Source: JAJTFW01 sp046330075
Lineage (GTDB): Bacteria > Bacteroidota > Bacteroidia > AKYH767-A > OLB10
DNA: 64,000 bases
Direction of reading: 5' to 3'
Assembly: GCA_046330075.1 (NCBI GenBank)
Contig: JAXLTL010000001.1
Coordinates: forward strand, 1,054,001-1,118,000
Below, one piece after another: positions 25,001 through 32,753 of the stretch. Within the stretch, counting starts at the first letter, position 1, and every line of letters starts with the position of its first letter. Both the position numbers and the translations under genes were made by a program. A model generated the notes under the pieces. That model saw only the letters and a program-made list of their open reading frames with translations, ran no database searches and had not been told where the DNA came from.

Positions 25001-27224
25001 TCAGGATAGAAAAATCAAAGAGAATAAGTTTAAGAAGAACCCTCCTGAAATCCAGTTTTTAATCGCAACACCTACTATGGAGTTAGGCATTGATATTGGT
25101 ACTTTATCATCGGTTTATTTGAGAAACGTTCCTCCAAGTCCGAGTAATTATGCTCAGCGGGCTGGACGTGCCGGTAGAAGTGGCCAGGGATCGATAGTTC
25201 AAACATTTTGTGGCTCTGGCTCAAGCCGTGGCGTACATGATCAATATTATTATAACAGGCCAGTAGAAATTGTATCAGGTAAAATAAGTGTGCCTCGTTT
25301 CAATCTGGCGAATACTACTTTGTTTGAGGCCCATGTAAATTCATTGGTACTTCAAACTATCGACAAAAAACTTTTATCGCAGCCGCGCCAGTTTATTGAT
25401 TTCAGCAATCGGGAAGAGCTGCCTATGATAAAGGATTATATCGAAGACCTGGTCGATTCAATTCAACGAAACAAGCCAGTAATCCTACAAAACATTCGAG
25501 AAGCATTTGGTACGGAGGTAGAAGAATCTAACGGTATGATTACTTGGCATAGTATTGCAGATCAGGTGGATCAATTTGCATACTATTTTGATACTGCCTT
25601 CAATAAAATGAGGGAAGACTATAGAGAGTCGCTGAAAGAAATAGAGGAAATTGATAAGCGAATCAGGGCTGAAGGAAATACTGACTATTCACTACCGGGT
25701 AGACGTAATGCTTTAGAGAAACGGAATAACAACCTCAAAGAAGGAAAGGAGGATTTCTATGTATATCGTTATTTGTCTCAGGTAGGTTTTTTGCCAAACT
25801 ATGCTTTCCCTTCGAAAATTACTTCTGTAAGGATGTTACATAAAGGTGAAGAAGAAGAAATATCAAGAAGCTTTTCAATAGCAATTCGAGAGTTTGCTCC
25901 GCTAAATACTTTATACTATGGCGGACTAAAATATGTAATTCAGACAGTAAGTAAGGAAGTGGATCCTTCGAATAATTTTCAAGCTGTAGTTTGTGAAGAC
26001 TGCGAACATGTCGAAAAACTTTCAGCAGGCAGGCAGATTCCATCCAATTGCCCGAATTGTGGCTCGGTATGGGAGTCACAAACACCTGTAAATGTGATGA
26101 AGTTTCCTAAAATGCGAGCAATAAAACGAAATCGCATTACTGCTGATGAAGAAGAAAGGCTAAAAGGTGGTTACAAAATTATCCATAGCTATAAGCCAAC
26201 TGGGAAAGCTGAGGTTAATGAAGTAATCAGCAGCCATGAAAGCATTTGCCGCATTTCATTTGAGCGTAGTGGTGAGATGAATCACTTGAATTTGGGTCAA
26301 ATGGTGGACTATAATAAGGGTGATAAAGGGTTTATGTTAGACACTGTAAATCTAAATTGGGTTTCTCATCCAAAGCTGCAAGATTACCTGATTGAGAAGA
26401 GAATTACAGCCAATCAGATTAATAGAAACATTTCTTTGTTAACAGAATCCAGAAATGATGTTATTACGATACAATTAATAAAACCTTTTGAAGGTGAAGA
26501 AGAAGTATTTGCAAAAACACTAGTTAATGTACTTGTTCAAAGTATATGCACTGTGATGAATTTAGACGACAATGAGATCAATGGCTTTTACCAGCCCATT
26601 GTAGGTCAAAATGGCAAACTCATCATTTTCGAAACATCAGAAGGCGGAACCGGTACATTGTCTTCAATTGTACGTGATATAAAATTATTACAACGAATAG
26701 CCTTTAAAGCATTAGATATTCTTCACTTTGATGAACATGGCAATGACAAAGTTGGAGCATGCGCATCGTCTTGCTACAATTGTATCTGCAATTTCTTTAA
26801 TCAGAGAGACCATAAACTATTCAACAGGCAATCTGTAAAAGATTTCCTGCTTGGATTAATGAATGTTTCATCTATCCAAGGTTCACAAGACGATAATGTG
26901 ATGTTTGATTTGTTCATGCAACAAGCTGCATCTAATCTTGAAAAGACTGTCTTAAGAATTATAAAAGAACAAGGCATGAAATTGCCTGTAGAGATGCATC
27001 GGGTTATATCGAAAGATGGAGAGTTAATTGCCGAGTCTGATTTGTATTACGAACCCAAAATAGCTGTTTTTATTGATGGTCCGGATCATGACATGGAGCA
27101 CATTAAACTGGATGATGAAAGAAAGCGATCAAAATTGAAAAGGTTAGGTTACAAAGTAATCGTAATTCAACATGCCGATATTGACAATAGAATACAATTG
27201 TTAAAGTCAACCATCACGGTTTAA
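22062..27224 (+). CDS. Giant DEAD/DEAH helicase-DUF1998-nuclease-like fusion (DISARM DrmA/DrmB-like)
   Basis: A 1720-residue protein. The helicase core has Walker A VTTGTGSGKS (about 103), DELHTYSG (about 244), SAT motif IGTSATMA, and motif VI QRAGRAGRSGQG (about 1031). Several zinc knuckles interrupt it: CRTCGQEYY, CPSCRTEYSG, CKKCGSKYN, CEDCEHVEK with CPNCGSVWE. The DUF1998 region has TSEGGTGTLSSI (about 1527) and GACASSCYNCICNFFNQRDH (about 1567). The last 100 residues (SDLYYEPKIAVFIDGPDHD, then DDERKRSKLKRLGYKVIVIQ) look like a Vsr/DUF559-type PD-(D/E)XK domain. DISARM has helicase (DrmA) and DUF1998 (DrmB) on separate proteins; here both functions seem joined, with a possible nuclease added. 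It is the last gene of the operon. Confidence 0.85.
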   Translation: MDPFKIYKSVKEQYKSYIQTFQVFKNEKIKLFVETGINNRSMLWQEPVIQISKRFKAGLPITELVGNGWLNPGCNQVYPNFIPYAHQQRAVEITSKRKENLIVTTGTGSGKSMCFELPIVSHCLEQTANGVNGIKAIIIYPMNALANTQYEELAKKLKGSGVTIGLYTGDTEATGEEALKAYKDVFGEDAAPNDSEIIDRQQLRRTPPDILITNYVMLELMLTRNDDAALFREEIKRNLRFLVLDELHTYSGKQGADVAFLIRRLKQKTETKGKLICIGTSATMANDVGGADSAAAVAGFATRIFGEPFLSANVVIEEEDKTIEFKGDSLSARPAVTEAMLEAFDSDQFETVLPLFEQIIGYPFTGELTPLSLGNELKQSKLLTFLEQSLKEVKDYGTLAKQYRDAVRKGEDIEACKLEIQAGLILGMMGTVVSAMGIEVPRFVPKVHAFYNQGSELRGCLVEGCEYLSDSGETTCPKCEEERRDISTLYPLHFCRTCGQEYYGMWYDEQTNEANPWTFQDEANKGKSGYYSPSFKEDLSKVPDNWLTPKKRELASRYKEKKPILGKLDSLSNTFTHYHDDENENGTLMPAPLAYCPSCRTEYSGGTEFGKLFLLNSIGRATGTDVIVTASLGASPVNERKVIGFTDNRQDAAFQAGHLDHWYNQIYFRRALYNVLKQQNSFLPVKSIPELLYPHIIDVEYEKTIPFAQRRMFKEKYLKYLETYLYVEIRGTKRFISINLEDVGLLEATYEALEEIVVQPELEMFSELKNKAKPQLKDYISGFMEIFRSEMAIGHPNLIDKSTFRQQVIDFIEQKAPEKRIFESVEDTNVGIYTNADKDKFKYTPFTFHAFDGSRALGLWVKKCFGLDETADVIRVIQQTRDFLLKMGYLSKQRVQHEDVYYIEPDMILIQAPKKEFKQQCKKCGSKYNWEHVHFCIMPACKDELESSKPIENFYTIQYTKPFDGRDNIIAEDHSGQVKGQDRKIKENKFKKNPPEIQFLIATPTMELGIDIGTLSSVYLRNVPPSPSNYAQRAGRAGRSGQGSIVQTFCGSGSSRGVHDQYYYNRPVEIVSGKISVPRFNLANTTLFEAHVNSLVLQTIDKKLLSQPRQFIDFSNREELPMIKDYIEDLVDSIQRNKPVILQNIREAFGTEVEESNGMITWHSIADQVDQFAYYFDTAFNKMREDYRESLKEIEEIDKRIRAEGNTDYSLPGRRNALEKRNNNLKEGKEDFYVYRYLSQVGFLPNYAFPSKITSVRMLHKGEEEEISRSFSIAIREFAPLNTLYYGGLKYVIQTVSKEVDPSNNFQAVVCEDCEHVEKLSAGRQIPSNCPNCGSVWESQTPVNVMKFPKMRAIKRNRITADEEERLKGGYKIIHSYKPTGKAEVNEVISSHESICRISFERSGEMNHLNLGQMVDYNKGDKGFMLDTVNLNWVSHPKLQDYLIEKRITANQINRNISLLTESRNDVITIQLIKPFEGEEEVFAKTLVNVLVQSICTVMNLDDNEINGFYQPIVGQNGKLIIFETSEGGTGTLSSIVRDIKLLQRIAFKALDILHFDEHGNDKVGACASSCYNCICNFFNQRDHKLFNRQSVKDFLLGLMNVSSIQGSQDDNVMFDLFMQQAASNLEKTVLRIIKEQGMKLPVEMHRVISKDGELIAESDLYYEPKIAVFIDGPDHDMEHIKLDDERKRSKLKRLGYKVIVIQHADIDNRIQLLKSTITV

Positions 27225-27362
27225 TTTAATAGCTCTTCGACATATGCAATTCATTGTGACCCGAATTATTCTGCTAAGGAACCCAAAATATTTTCTTTGC
27301 AGAGGAGCAAATTTGCCTGATCCCATAAAGGAAAAATCTTAATCGAGTTTATATTGGTACAA

Positions 27363-28940
27363 TTATCCATTTCTCTCACTAATCACCACCCGCTTCGCAA
27401 ACTCATCAAACTTCACATTCGCTGAAGCCTTCACATAGTTTAAAAAAGACTCTAGTTTGGTATGCTGGGAGAACTGCATAATTAAACCGGCGTCCATCTT
27501 ACGATGATAGTAGAAGTTGGTACAAAAATTCCGGCGGGCTGTATGCGATCCGATTAAGAGGAAAAAGGGAGTGGCAAGTGTTTCCTGAGCCCTGGTTTTA
27601 ATGTTTAAGCGGGTTTGAATGAAGTCATCAATAAATCCGGCCATTTCGCAAACGCGTTGAATATTCCGGTTGTAATGCTGGTTGGTGATTTCCTTGAATT
27701 TGAAGTTGTACTTTTTCAGTATTTCATAAACAGAATCCATGATCGGAATTTCAGCTTTTATTCCGGTCTTATTACGGGTTATTGCTATGTAATTTATTTT
27801 ATGTCCGTCAACATTCCTGCTCTGCACATGGAAAGCCTGTGACAAATCACCGAAGGTGAGTCCACCGGTATAAGATGCCAGGTAAAAAAGGTCACGGGTG
27901 TATTCAAGATGTTTATCGCCGGATCCAAACTGCATATTGATCAGCACCTGCAGCATTTCCTCGGTCAGGTAGGGGAAACTGACTTTCTCCTTGTTTTGCT
28001 GATACACGAGGCTTTCAGGCTCAACGCCGGGCAATTGAAGTTTGTCTTCGATCTTTGCCCACCGAAGAACGGCCTTCATCCATTTTTTGAAATTCGCGTA
28101 ATAGTTGGCTGAGAAATCATAGGTATCCATCAGCCAGTAAAAGAATTCGGCAGCTATATCATCCGTCATTTCTCCAATGGTGATCTTTTCATCCCAGAGT
28201 TTAAACTGAGCGGATATTTTATTTTTATAATCATCCGCGCCTTCCTTCTTCAGCAATTGCCGCTTCACTTTTTTATCAGCTACATCTATGATGTATTGAT
28301 AAAAAGGAACAGAATATCTGTCATCCTGGCGAATGATTTCATGCTGGGCGGAAGGCTGGCGGATCGTAATTTTCTTCGATTCTGCTGAAGTTAATTCTTC
28401 CGGAGTGTAAGGGAGATTGGAAAAGAATTTTTCCATATCTACCATCCTGCCCGTACTGTCAACGATGGAATAGTTGAAGCTTCTCATTCTCATCATCAAT
28501 TCCGTAAAGATTTCATTTGAAGGACGGGCGTAATAATCCTTAACCTGCTTGATTAGTAAATTTTGCTCAGTGATTTTTCCTTCAATAAACCGATTGATTT
28601 TATCCTCCAGCATTTTGTGGAAATACTTTTTCTCATATAAACCCACAATCAATGCGTTTTCTTCCTCTTCGGAATAATCGCCCTGCTCATGCTCCCAATT
28701 CACTTCATCCAGCCATTCCTTTATGGACTCCTCAAGACGAATAAATCTTGTAGCAAGTGTGGGGTTCTTTGGAAGTCTTCGTCCGGAATCCCACTCACTT
28801 ACCGGAAGGCTTTGCCCTGTGGATTTTTCTACAGTGAGATATTTTCCGTTATGCTTTGTACCAAGACTTATGATTACCTGAATGGGTTTGGTGCTACTTG
28901 AAACGTGCTGTAGTTTGAAATTGATCTTAAAGGCCTTCAT
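27363..28940 (-). CDS. Tyrosine integrase of the island
   Basis: A 525-residue Bacteroidota-type tyrosine recombinase. An N-terminal arm-DNA-binding domain (about 1-95) is followed by a SAM-like core-binding domain and the catalytic domain. Visible catalytic residues: HTARRNFCTNF (HxxR, about 465), HTKLESFLNYV with the nucleophile Tyr (about 500), and a Lys in RNKTGIKAEIPI. The usual first Arg (TGLRxxDL) is replaced: the sequence is SYTGGLTFGDL with Thr at that place (about 357). CTnDOT IntDOT also lacks this Arg, so the enzyme may still be active. It is convergent with the helicase gene and its promoter side holds the right arm sites, next to the tRNA target. Confidence 0.92.
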   Translation of the reverse strand: MKAFKINFKLQHVSSSTKPIQVIISLGTKHNGKYLTVEKSTGQSLPVSEWDSGRRLPKNPTLATRFIRLEESIKEWLDEVNWEHEQGDYSEEEENALIVGLYEKKYFHKMLEDKINRFIEGKITEQNLLIKQVKDYYARPSNEIFTELMMRMRSFNYSIVDSTGRMVDMEKFFSNLPYTPEELTSAESKKITIRQPSAQHEIIRQDDRYSVPFYQYIIDVADKKVKRQLLKKEGADDYKNKISAQFKLWDEKITIGEMTDDIAAEFFYWLMDTYDFSANYYANFKKWMKAVLRWAKIEDKLQLPGVEPESLVYQQNKEKVSFPYLTEEMLQVLINMQFGSGDKHLEYTRDLFYLASYTGGLTFGDLSQAFHVQSRNVDGHKINYIAITRNKTGIKAEIPIMDSVYEILKKYNFKFKEITNQHYNRNIQRVCEMAGFIDDFIQTRLNIKTRAQETLATPFFLLIGSHTARRNFCTNFYYHRKMDAGLIMQFSQHTKLESFLNYVKASANVKFDEFAKRVVISERNG

Positions 28941-28978
28941 GAATCAATCACAGGAAATAGTAATCCCGCATAACAAGG

Positions 28979-29093
28979 TTAGCCAGAATTAACCAGAAAA
29001 ACAAGGGTCCTAACCTGAATTAGCCTGAATAATACATCATTTGGGCTAATTTTCGACCCATTCGGGCTAATATTTTTAGTAATTCGGGCTAAT
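28979..29093 (+). repeat. Right cluster of putative integrase arm-type sites
   Basis: TTTGGGCTAAT (29040-29050), TTCGGGCTAAT (29061-29071) and TTCGGGCTAAT (29083-29093) have spacing 21 and 22 bp, the same as at the left end. Inverted copies are ATTAGCCTGAA (29019-29029), the exact reverse complement of the left TTCAGGCTAAT, and TTAGCCAGAATT near 28979. They also cover the likely integrase promoter, so the integrase may regulate itself. Confidence 0.7.
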
Positions 29094-29159
29094 AATTGAA
29101 AAGGACCTTGGTGCAAAAACTCTTCATAAAAATCTGAAAATGAAACACTAGAGCATAAA

Positions 29160-29183
29160 AAAAGGAGCATTTCTGCTCCTTTT
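29160..29183 (-). terminator. Island-borne terminator behind tRNA-Asp
   Basis: AAAAGGAGCA, a TTTC loop and TGCTCCTTTT form a perfect 10-bp stem 5 bp downstream of the tRNA 3' end on its strand. It lies inside the island, so the element supplies both the tRNA 3' end and a new terminator. Confidence 0.75.
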
Positions 29184-29186
29184 GTA

Positions 29187-29204
29187 AGCGGTCCGGACGG
29201 GACT
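29187..29204 (-). repeat. Right attachment repeat inside intact tRNA-Asp
   Basis: An 18-bp copy AGCGGTCCGGACGGGACT identical to 1468-1485. It covers the discriminator, acceptor 3' strand and part of the T arm of the tRNA gene. Confidence 0.92.
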
Positions 29205-29262
29205 CGAACCCGCGACCCCATGCGTGACAGGCATGTATTCTAACCAGCTGAACTACCGAACC
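29189..29262 (-). tRNA. tRNA-Asp (anticodon GTC)
   Basis: The minus strand folds into a 74-base cloverleaf without encoded CCA. The acceptor is GGTTCGG paired with CCGGACC (one G-U), discriminator G. The anticodon loop CTGTCAC in a GCATG-type stem gives GTC, and the T loop is GGGTTCGAGTCCC. The 3' end is the integration target of the island, and the gene remains intact. Confidence 0.95.
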
Positions 29263-29289
29263 GTTTGATCAATACTTCTGATCGGGCTG

Positions 29290-29297
29290 CAAAGATA
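29290..29297 (-). promoter_or_regulatory. Bacteroidota -7 element of tRNA-Asp
   Basis: On the minus strand TATCTTTG matches the Bacteroidota -7 consensus TAnnTTTG exactly, 28 bp upstream of the tRNA 5' end. I do not see a convincing -33 TTG. Confidence 0.5.
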
Positions 29298-29441
29298 TAT
29301 CCTGATTTCATTTTATGAAAATGATAGCTCAAATTTATATAGCTAATAATCAGCTATTTAACAACCTGGCGCCTCATCTTGACAACGAGAGGTTATTTTT
29401 GAATCGCGCAACGGATAACAAAACACAAACACGAAGGTAAA

Positions 29442-30089
29442 ATGAAACCCAAATATGCCCAGCAACTTCTTTCCATTTTCTTCCTTACGGGATTACTAGT
29501 CTGTTCGATTTCCGCCTCCGCCCAACGCCTCGCACCATTCCTCAGTTTGAGTGGTAACCGTGGCTACCCGGCCATTACCAATCCAATCCCGTACGAAAAA
29601 CCCCAAAGCAGGTTTGAATACATTGATTCGACTTGCACTTTTTTGATTCAGAAAAAAACAGGCTGGACGTATACTGCTTACTTCGAAGTAAAGGATAGTT
29701 TGCAGGAACTGGGAATTCGCGTGATCTCTCCTCTTCCCGATCTCCTTTCACCCCGTAAAGGCGATATTGTAACTCCGGCCTATGAATCTAAACCGGCTAA
29801 TGCTGCCAATGGATTTAAACCTGAAGTTTACCTGTTCAAGGCGAAACCGGGTGATGTGAATTTTGTTGAGCTGGAAGATATGACCCCACTTCAACGCCGG
29901 AACTGGATTTCCCCGGGCTTCCGTTTGGTCGACTCAGGCAACGGCGTTAAGCTGGCACCGGGAATTTATAAACTGGTCATTTTTACACAGGACAGAAAAA
30001 AACCGTCCGGCAGTTTTGTCGTTGAATTCGGTTCTGTTCCAAAAATTCAGATGCCTGTGCTGGTGAGCTCTCCGGAGGCATTGAAATAA
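29442..30089 (+). CDS. LipL32-like exported protein
   Basis: A 215-residue protein with a signal peptide (residues 1-28, ending SISASAQ). The mature part resembles the LipL32 surface protein family in order of motifs: GIRVISPLPDLLSPRKGDIV compares with the LipL32 'GVRMISP...GDLV' strand, and the end GIYKLVIFTQDRKKPSGSFV with VLVSSPEALK compares with its 'GLYRISF...KGSFV...SNPEEL' region. I made this comparison from memory. There is no good lipobox (LLVC has Val before Cys), so it is probably cleaved by signal peptidase I. It stands alone between the tRNA and a terminator. Role unknown. Confidence 0.6.
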   Translation: MKPKYAQQLLSIFFLTGLLVCSISASAQRLAPFLSLSGNRGYPAITNPIPYEKPQSRFEYIDSTCTFLIQKKTGWTYTAYFEVKDSLQELGIRVISPLPDLLSPRKGDIVTPAYESKPANAANGFKPEVYLFKAKPGDVNFVELEDMTPLQRRNWISPGFRLVDSGNGVKLAPGIYKLVIFTQDRKKPSGSFVVEFGSVPKIQMPVLVSSPEALK

Positions 30090-30090
30090 T

Positions 30091-30122
30091 AAAGGCGGAC
30101 CACCTGCTGTGCATCCGCCTTT
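30091..30122. terminator. Bidirectional terminator between convergent genes
   Basis: AAAGGCGGA and TCCGCCTTT form a perfect 9-bp stem with a 14-base loop, between the LipL32-like gene and the convergent CotH gene. Confidence 0.8.
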
Positions 30123-30139
30123 ATAAATGAAATCCGGTT

Positions 30140-32665
30140 TTATCGTCCGGCTACAATCAGCTTGAACGTTTTCGCAGAACCTCCGGCCCTGAACTGTAAA
30201 AGATACATGCCTTCACGAAGTGATCCGGCAGGAACAGACAGTTTCATCGAGTGAAATCCACGTTGCATATATTCTCCGTTTGCGAGAATCCGGATTTGTT
30301 TCCCGTTTATATCCATGAGCTGAATAGATACAGGCATCGATTCAGGTAAACTGAAATCCAATTGCGTAAAATCACTGATCACCGTTGGATATACACTCGC
30401 CACCGGTTCGTTGTTTGTGATTCCAAACACAGGTGTATTGAAGTCAAAATGGGCCACTATTGAATCAGCACCGGTCAGGTTCACTGTAACCAAAGCGGTA
30501 CTGTCATTGGGGTTGAAGACCTGACTGTTGGATGTCCAGTTTTTGAATACATAGGGCGTGTCGGGCAAGGCTTCGAAAATATTATCCATATTTCCGAAAT
30601 ATGAACCTTTCCAGGGCAACTGATCATGCACCAGTGTATTGAAGCGGACTTTGCCTGCATTTGCAGGATCCGCATTTATCGTTACTTCATAAGGACCTGT
30701 TAACCCATAACAGGAATTCATACCATTGGGAAGATTATTACAACGCGTCAGAATAAATGCGCGCAATGAATCCATGTTCTGATTCCATTCAGCATAGGTA
30801 CCGTTCCAACGCACTCCGTGAGCCGTCATTTCCGGATCGATGGTTGCCCGAATACTGTCGAGTTGAGATATCATATTATCACAACTGAAAACAGTGTTCC
30901 ATAAGTCAGCCATCCTCGAAATATAATATTGGTCAAACGCAGGATTCTGTCGCAGCCTGTTCAACACCTGAATATGCCCTTCCGGATCAGATCCGCCGGA
31001 AAGTGTTTCTACGTCACAAGGATCTGCATAAGGTCCGGTGTTGGGTATACCCGTATAGTTGATGTAGTGGCCAAACGTTGCATCGTTGTCCCAGAGTATA
31101 TATCCCCATCGCAAATGTTGTCCGGTGCTATCCAGACCTCTCCACCAGCCCGTGTTCCAGTTCAACCAGTCAGAGCAGACCGACATCATGTTGGCAAGAA
31201 CATAATCAGCCAGACTCGTTGCATCATATTGACTGATTACATAATTGTAGTTGGCAGGATTCGCCATGCTGTTATTCTGAATATAATTGAAGAGCACAGC
31301 CCAATCATTCAATGCCTGTTGTCCGCCGTATTCAGCCCAGGTGTTTCCCCAGGTCAGGATATATTGCAGATGAAATTTATCCTGTCCGTAGTAATAATCT
31401 GTATAATCATGTTCGTCCGGATTTTCACGGATGTCATACACTCCCCAATAGGTACCATTCAGATATACAATAATCTTTTCGTCATTACGTACATCCAGAT
31501 TCATCCCTCCCTTTAACGCCAGCATATGTACGTAGGCATCGCGCACGTGTGCACTTCCTTCGTTTGCCGGACGATGATCAGCGGGATAGTTATCATCACC
31601 GGCTGCTCGCAATATCAATCGCTGAAAATTAGTGCGGGTCGAATAATGAAAGAGCTTTTCTTCGACACTATGATTATATCCCATCTCATCACGGGAAATA
31701 AAATCCATACTGCGCTGACTCAGCACCCAGGAATCCTGACCGTGACGATTAAATTCCCCGTATGTATTGGCCACTCTCTGTTTTGACGTATCAAAAAATT
31801 CAAAAGACCCCTGAGGTTCCAGTGTGCCGGAGCCATTGGCAAGATTCGTTAACTGGGTGGCCGCAACAGAAACTACCGGTAGTGTATGATTCACATTGAT
31901 AAAGTAAGTGGCAAACTCCATAAAACTGGGTAGTACTGTAGGATCTGTACTGTACGTTATTGCTTTCAGCACTTTCGTTGACGGAATAAATACAGGGCTG
32001 GAGTATACCGGAGACGATGTGGTTGGTGCGGTGCCGTCTAAGGTATATCGAATAACAGCATTGGTATCAGATGTGGTAATATTCACAAAGAAACTGGTGA
32101 GATAAAAACCGGCAGGATAGGAATAATCCGGTTTGTCCGCATACCTGCTATAGGATGTCGCCAGGTTGTTGGACCCATTTGGTGTTGGCGTAATGAAGAT
32201 ACCCCATGTAGCAGCGCCATTGGTAGTGCGACCACGTGAATGACCATTCTGTGTCTTCAACGCATCGATCCCTTCGATGATATTCCCTGCGGGATCTGCG
32301 AATATGATATCCTCTCCGCTGTTTTTAGTCTGTGTAAGATGGAAATTCGTGTGATAATGTCCCGCAGCATAATTATCTCTCCCCGAACACCAGAAACGCA
32401 GAAATCCGTTCGGCGCAATCGTTGTTCCTGCAGGAATGGTGTATTTTATTGTATTCAATGAATCGTCACTCAGGTGATAACCTCCAACATTCACGGTGGA
32501 GGAACCTGCATTATACAGCTCTATCCAATCTTCGTAATCCGAATGGTTATCCACAAACTGGTTGAGATTAGAGGCTGAGTACTCATTGATGACCACCTGA
32601 GCTCGAACAGCGGAAAGCCCGCCACCGAATGCCAGGCAGAAGGCAAGAAGTAGTTTTGTTTTCAA
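30140..32665 (-). CDS. T9SS-secreted protein with lamin-tail, CHB_HEX_C and CotH domains
   Basis: An 841-residue exported protein with a signal peptide ending SAVRAQ. A lamin-tail domain comes first (about 24-130: VVINEYSASNLNQFVDNHSD, EDWIELYNAGS). A chitobiase C-terminal-type domain follows (about 180-255: IRYTLDGTAPTTSSPVYSSP). The CotH kinase-like domain (about 270-600) shows GEFNRHGQDSW, LRAAGDDNYP, RDAYVHMLA and YWGVYDIRENPDEHDY. A T9SS type A sorting tail closes the protein (ISDFTQLDFSLPE, then GMYLLQFRAGGSAKTFKLIV). It is probably displayed at or released from the cell surface; the CotH domain may phosphorylate surface proteins as in spore coat CotH. It has no operon partner: the MFS gene upstream is 88 bp away on the same strand. 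Confidence 0.88.
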   Translation of the reverse strand: MKTKLLLAFCLAFGGGLSAVRAQVVINEYSASNLNQFVDNHSDYEDWIELYNAGSSTVNVGGYHLSDDSLNTIKYTIPAGTTIAPNGFLRFWCSGRDNYAAGHYHTNFHLTQTKNSGEDIIFADPAGNIIEGIDALKTQNGHSRGRTTNGAATWGIFITPTPNGSNNLATSYSRYADKPDYSYPAGFYLTSFFVNITTSDTNAVIRYTLDGTAPTTSSPVYSSPVFIPSTKVLKAITYSTDPTVLPSFMEFATYFINVNHTLPVVSVAATQLTNLANGSGTLEPQGSFEFFDTSKQRVANTYGEFNRHGQDSWVLSQRSMDFISRDEMGYNHSVEEKLFHYSTRTNFQRLILRAAGDDNYPADHRPANEGSAHVRDAYVHMLALKGGMNLDVRNDEKIIVYLNGTYWGVYDIRENPDEHDYTDYYYGQDKFHLQYILTWGNTWAEYGGQQALNDWAVLFNYIQNNSMANPANYNYVISQYDATSLADYVLANMMSVCSDWLNWNTGWWRGLDSTGQHLRWGYILWDNDATFGHYINYTGIPNTGPYADPCDVETLSGGSDPEGHIQVLNRLRQNPAFDQYYISRMADLWNTVFSCDNMISQLDSIRATIDPEMTAHGVRWNGTYAEWNQNMDSLRAFILTRCNNLPNGMNSCYGLTGPYEVTINADPANAGKVRFNTLVHDQLPWKGSYFGNMDNIFEALPDTPYVFKNWTSNSQVFNPNDSTALVTVNLTGADSIVAHFDFNTPVFGITNNEPVASVYPTVISDFTQLDFSLPESMPVSIQLMDINGKQIRILANGEYMQRGFHSMKLSVPAGSLREGMYLLQFRAGGSAKTFKLIVAGR

Positions 32666-32753
32666 GGGAATTGCGTGGTTGTTGATTGTGGCATAAATGT
32701 ATTAAAAAATTGTTACCAAATCTGCCGCCGGATTGGTAAAATACAGCAAATTC

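Larger units (their letters stand above)
1468..29204. mobile_element. tRNA-Asp-integrated genomic island, about 27.7 kb
   Basis: The 18-bp sequence AGCGGTCCGGACGGGACT occurs at 1468-1485 and again at 29187-29204, where it is the 3' end of an intact tRNA-Asp gene. A tyrosine integrase gene (27363-28940) lies next to the tRNA copy, the classical layout of a tRNA-targeted integrative element. The interior carries a ubiquitin-like cassette, a decayed gene pair, a serine recombinase, and a DISARM-like operon, while both flanks carry ordinary housekeeping genes (tex, dnaE, guaA, rpsP). No conjugation genes (relaxase, VirB4, Tra) are visible, so the element is either mobilised in trans or is an integrase-only defence island. 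Boundaries are exact to within the 18-bp repeat; the crossover point inside it cannot be seen. Confidence 0.9.
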
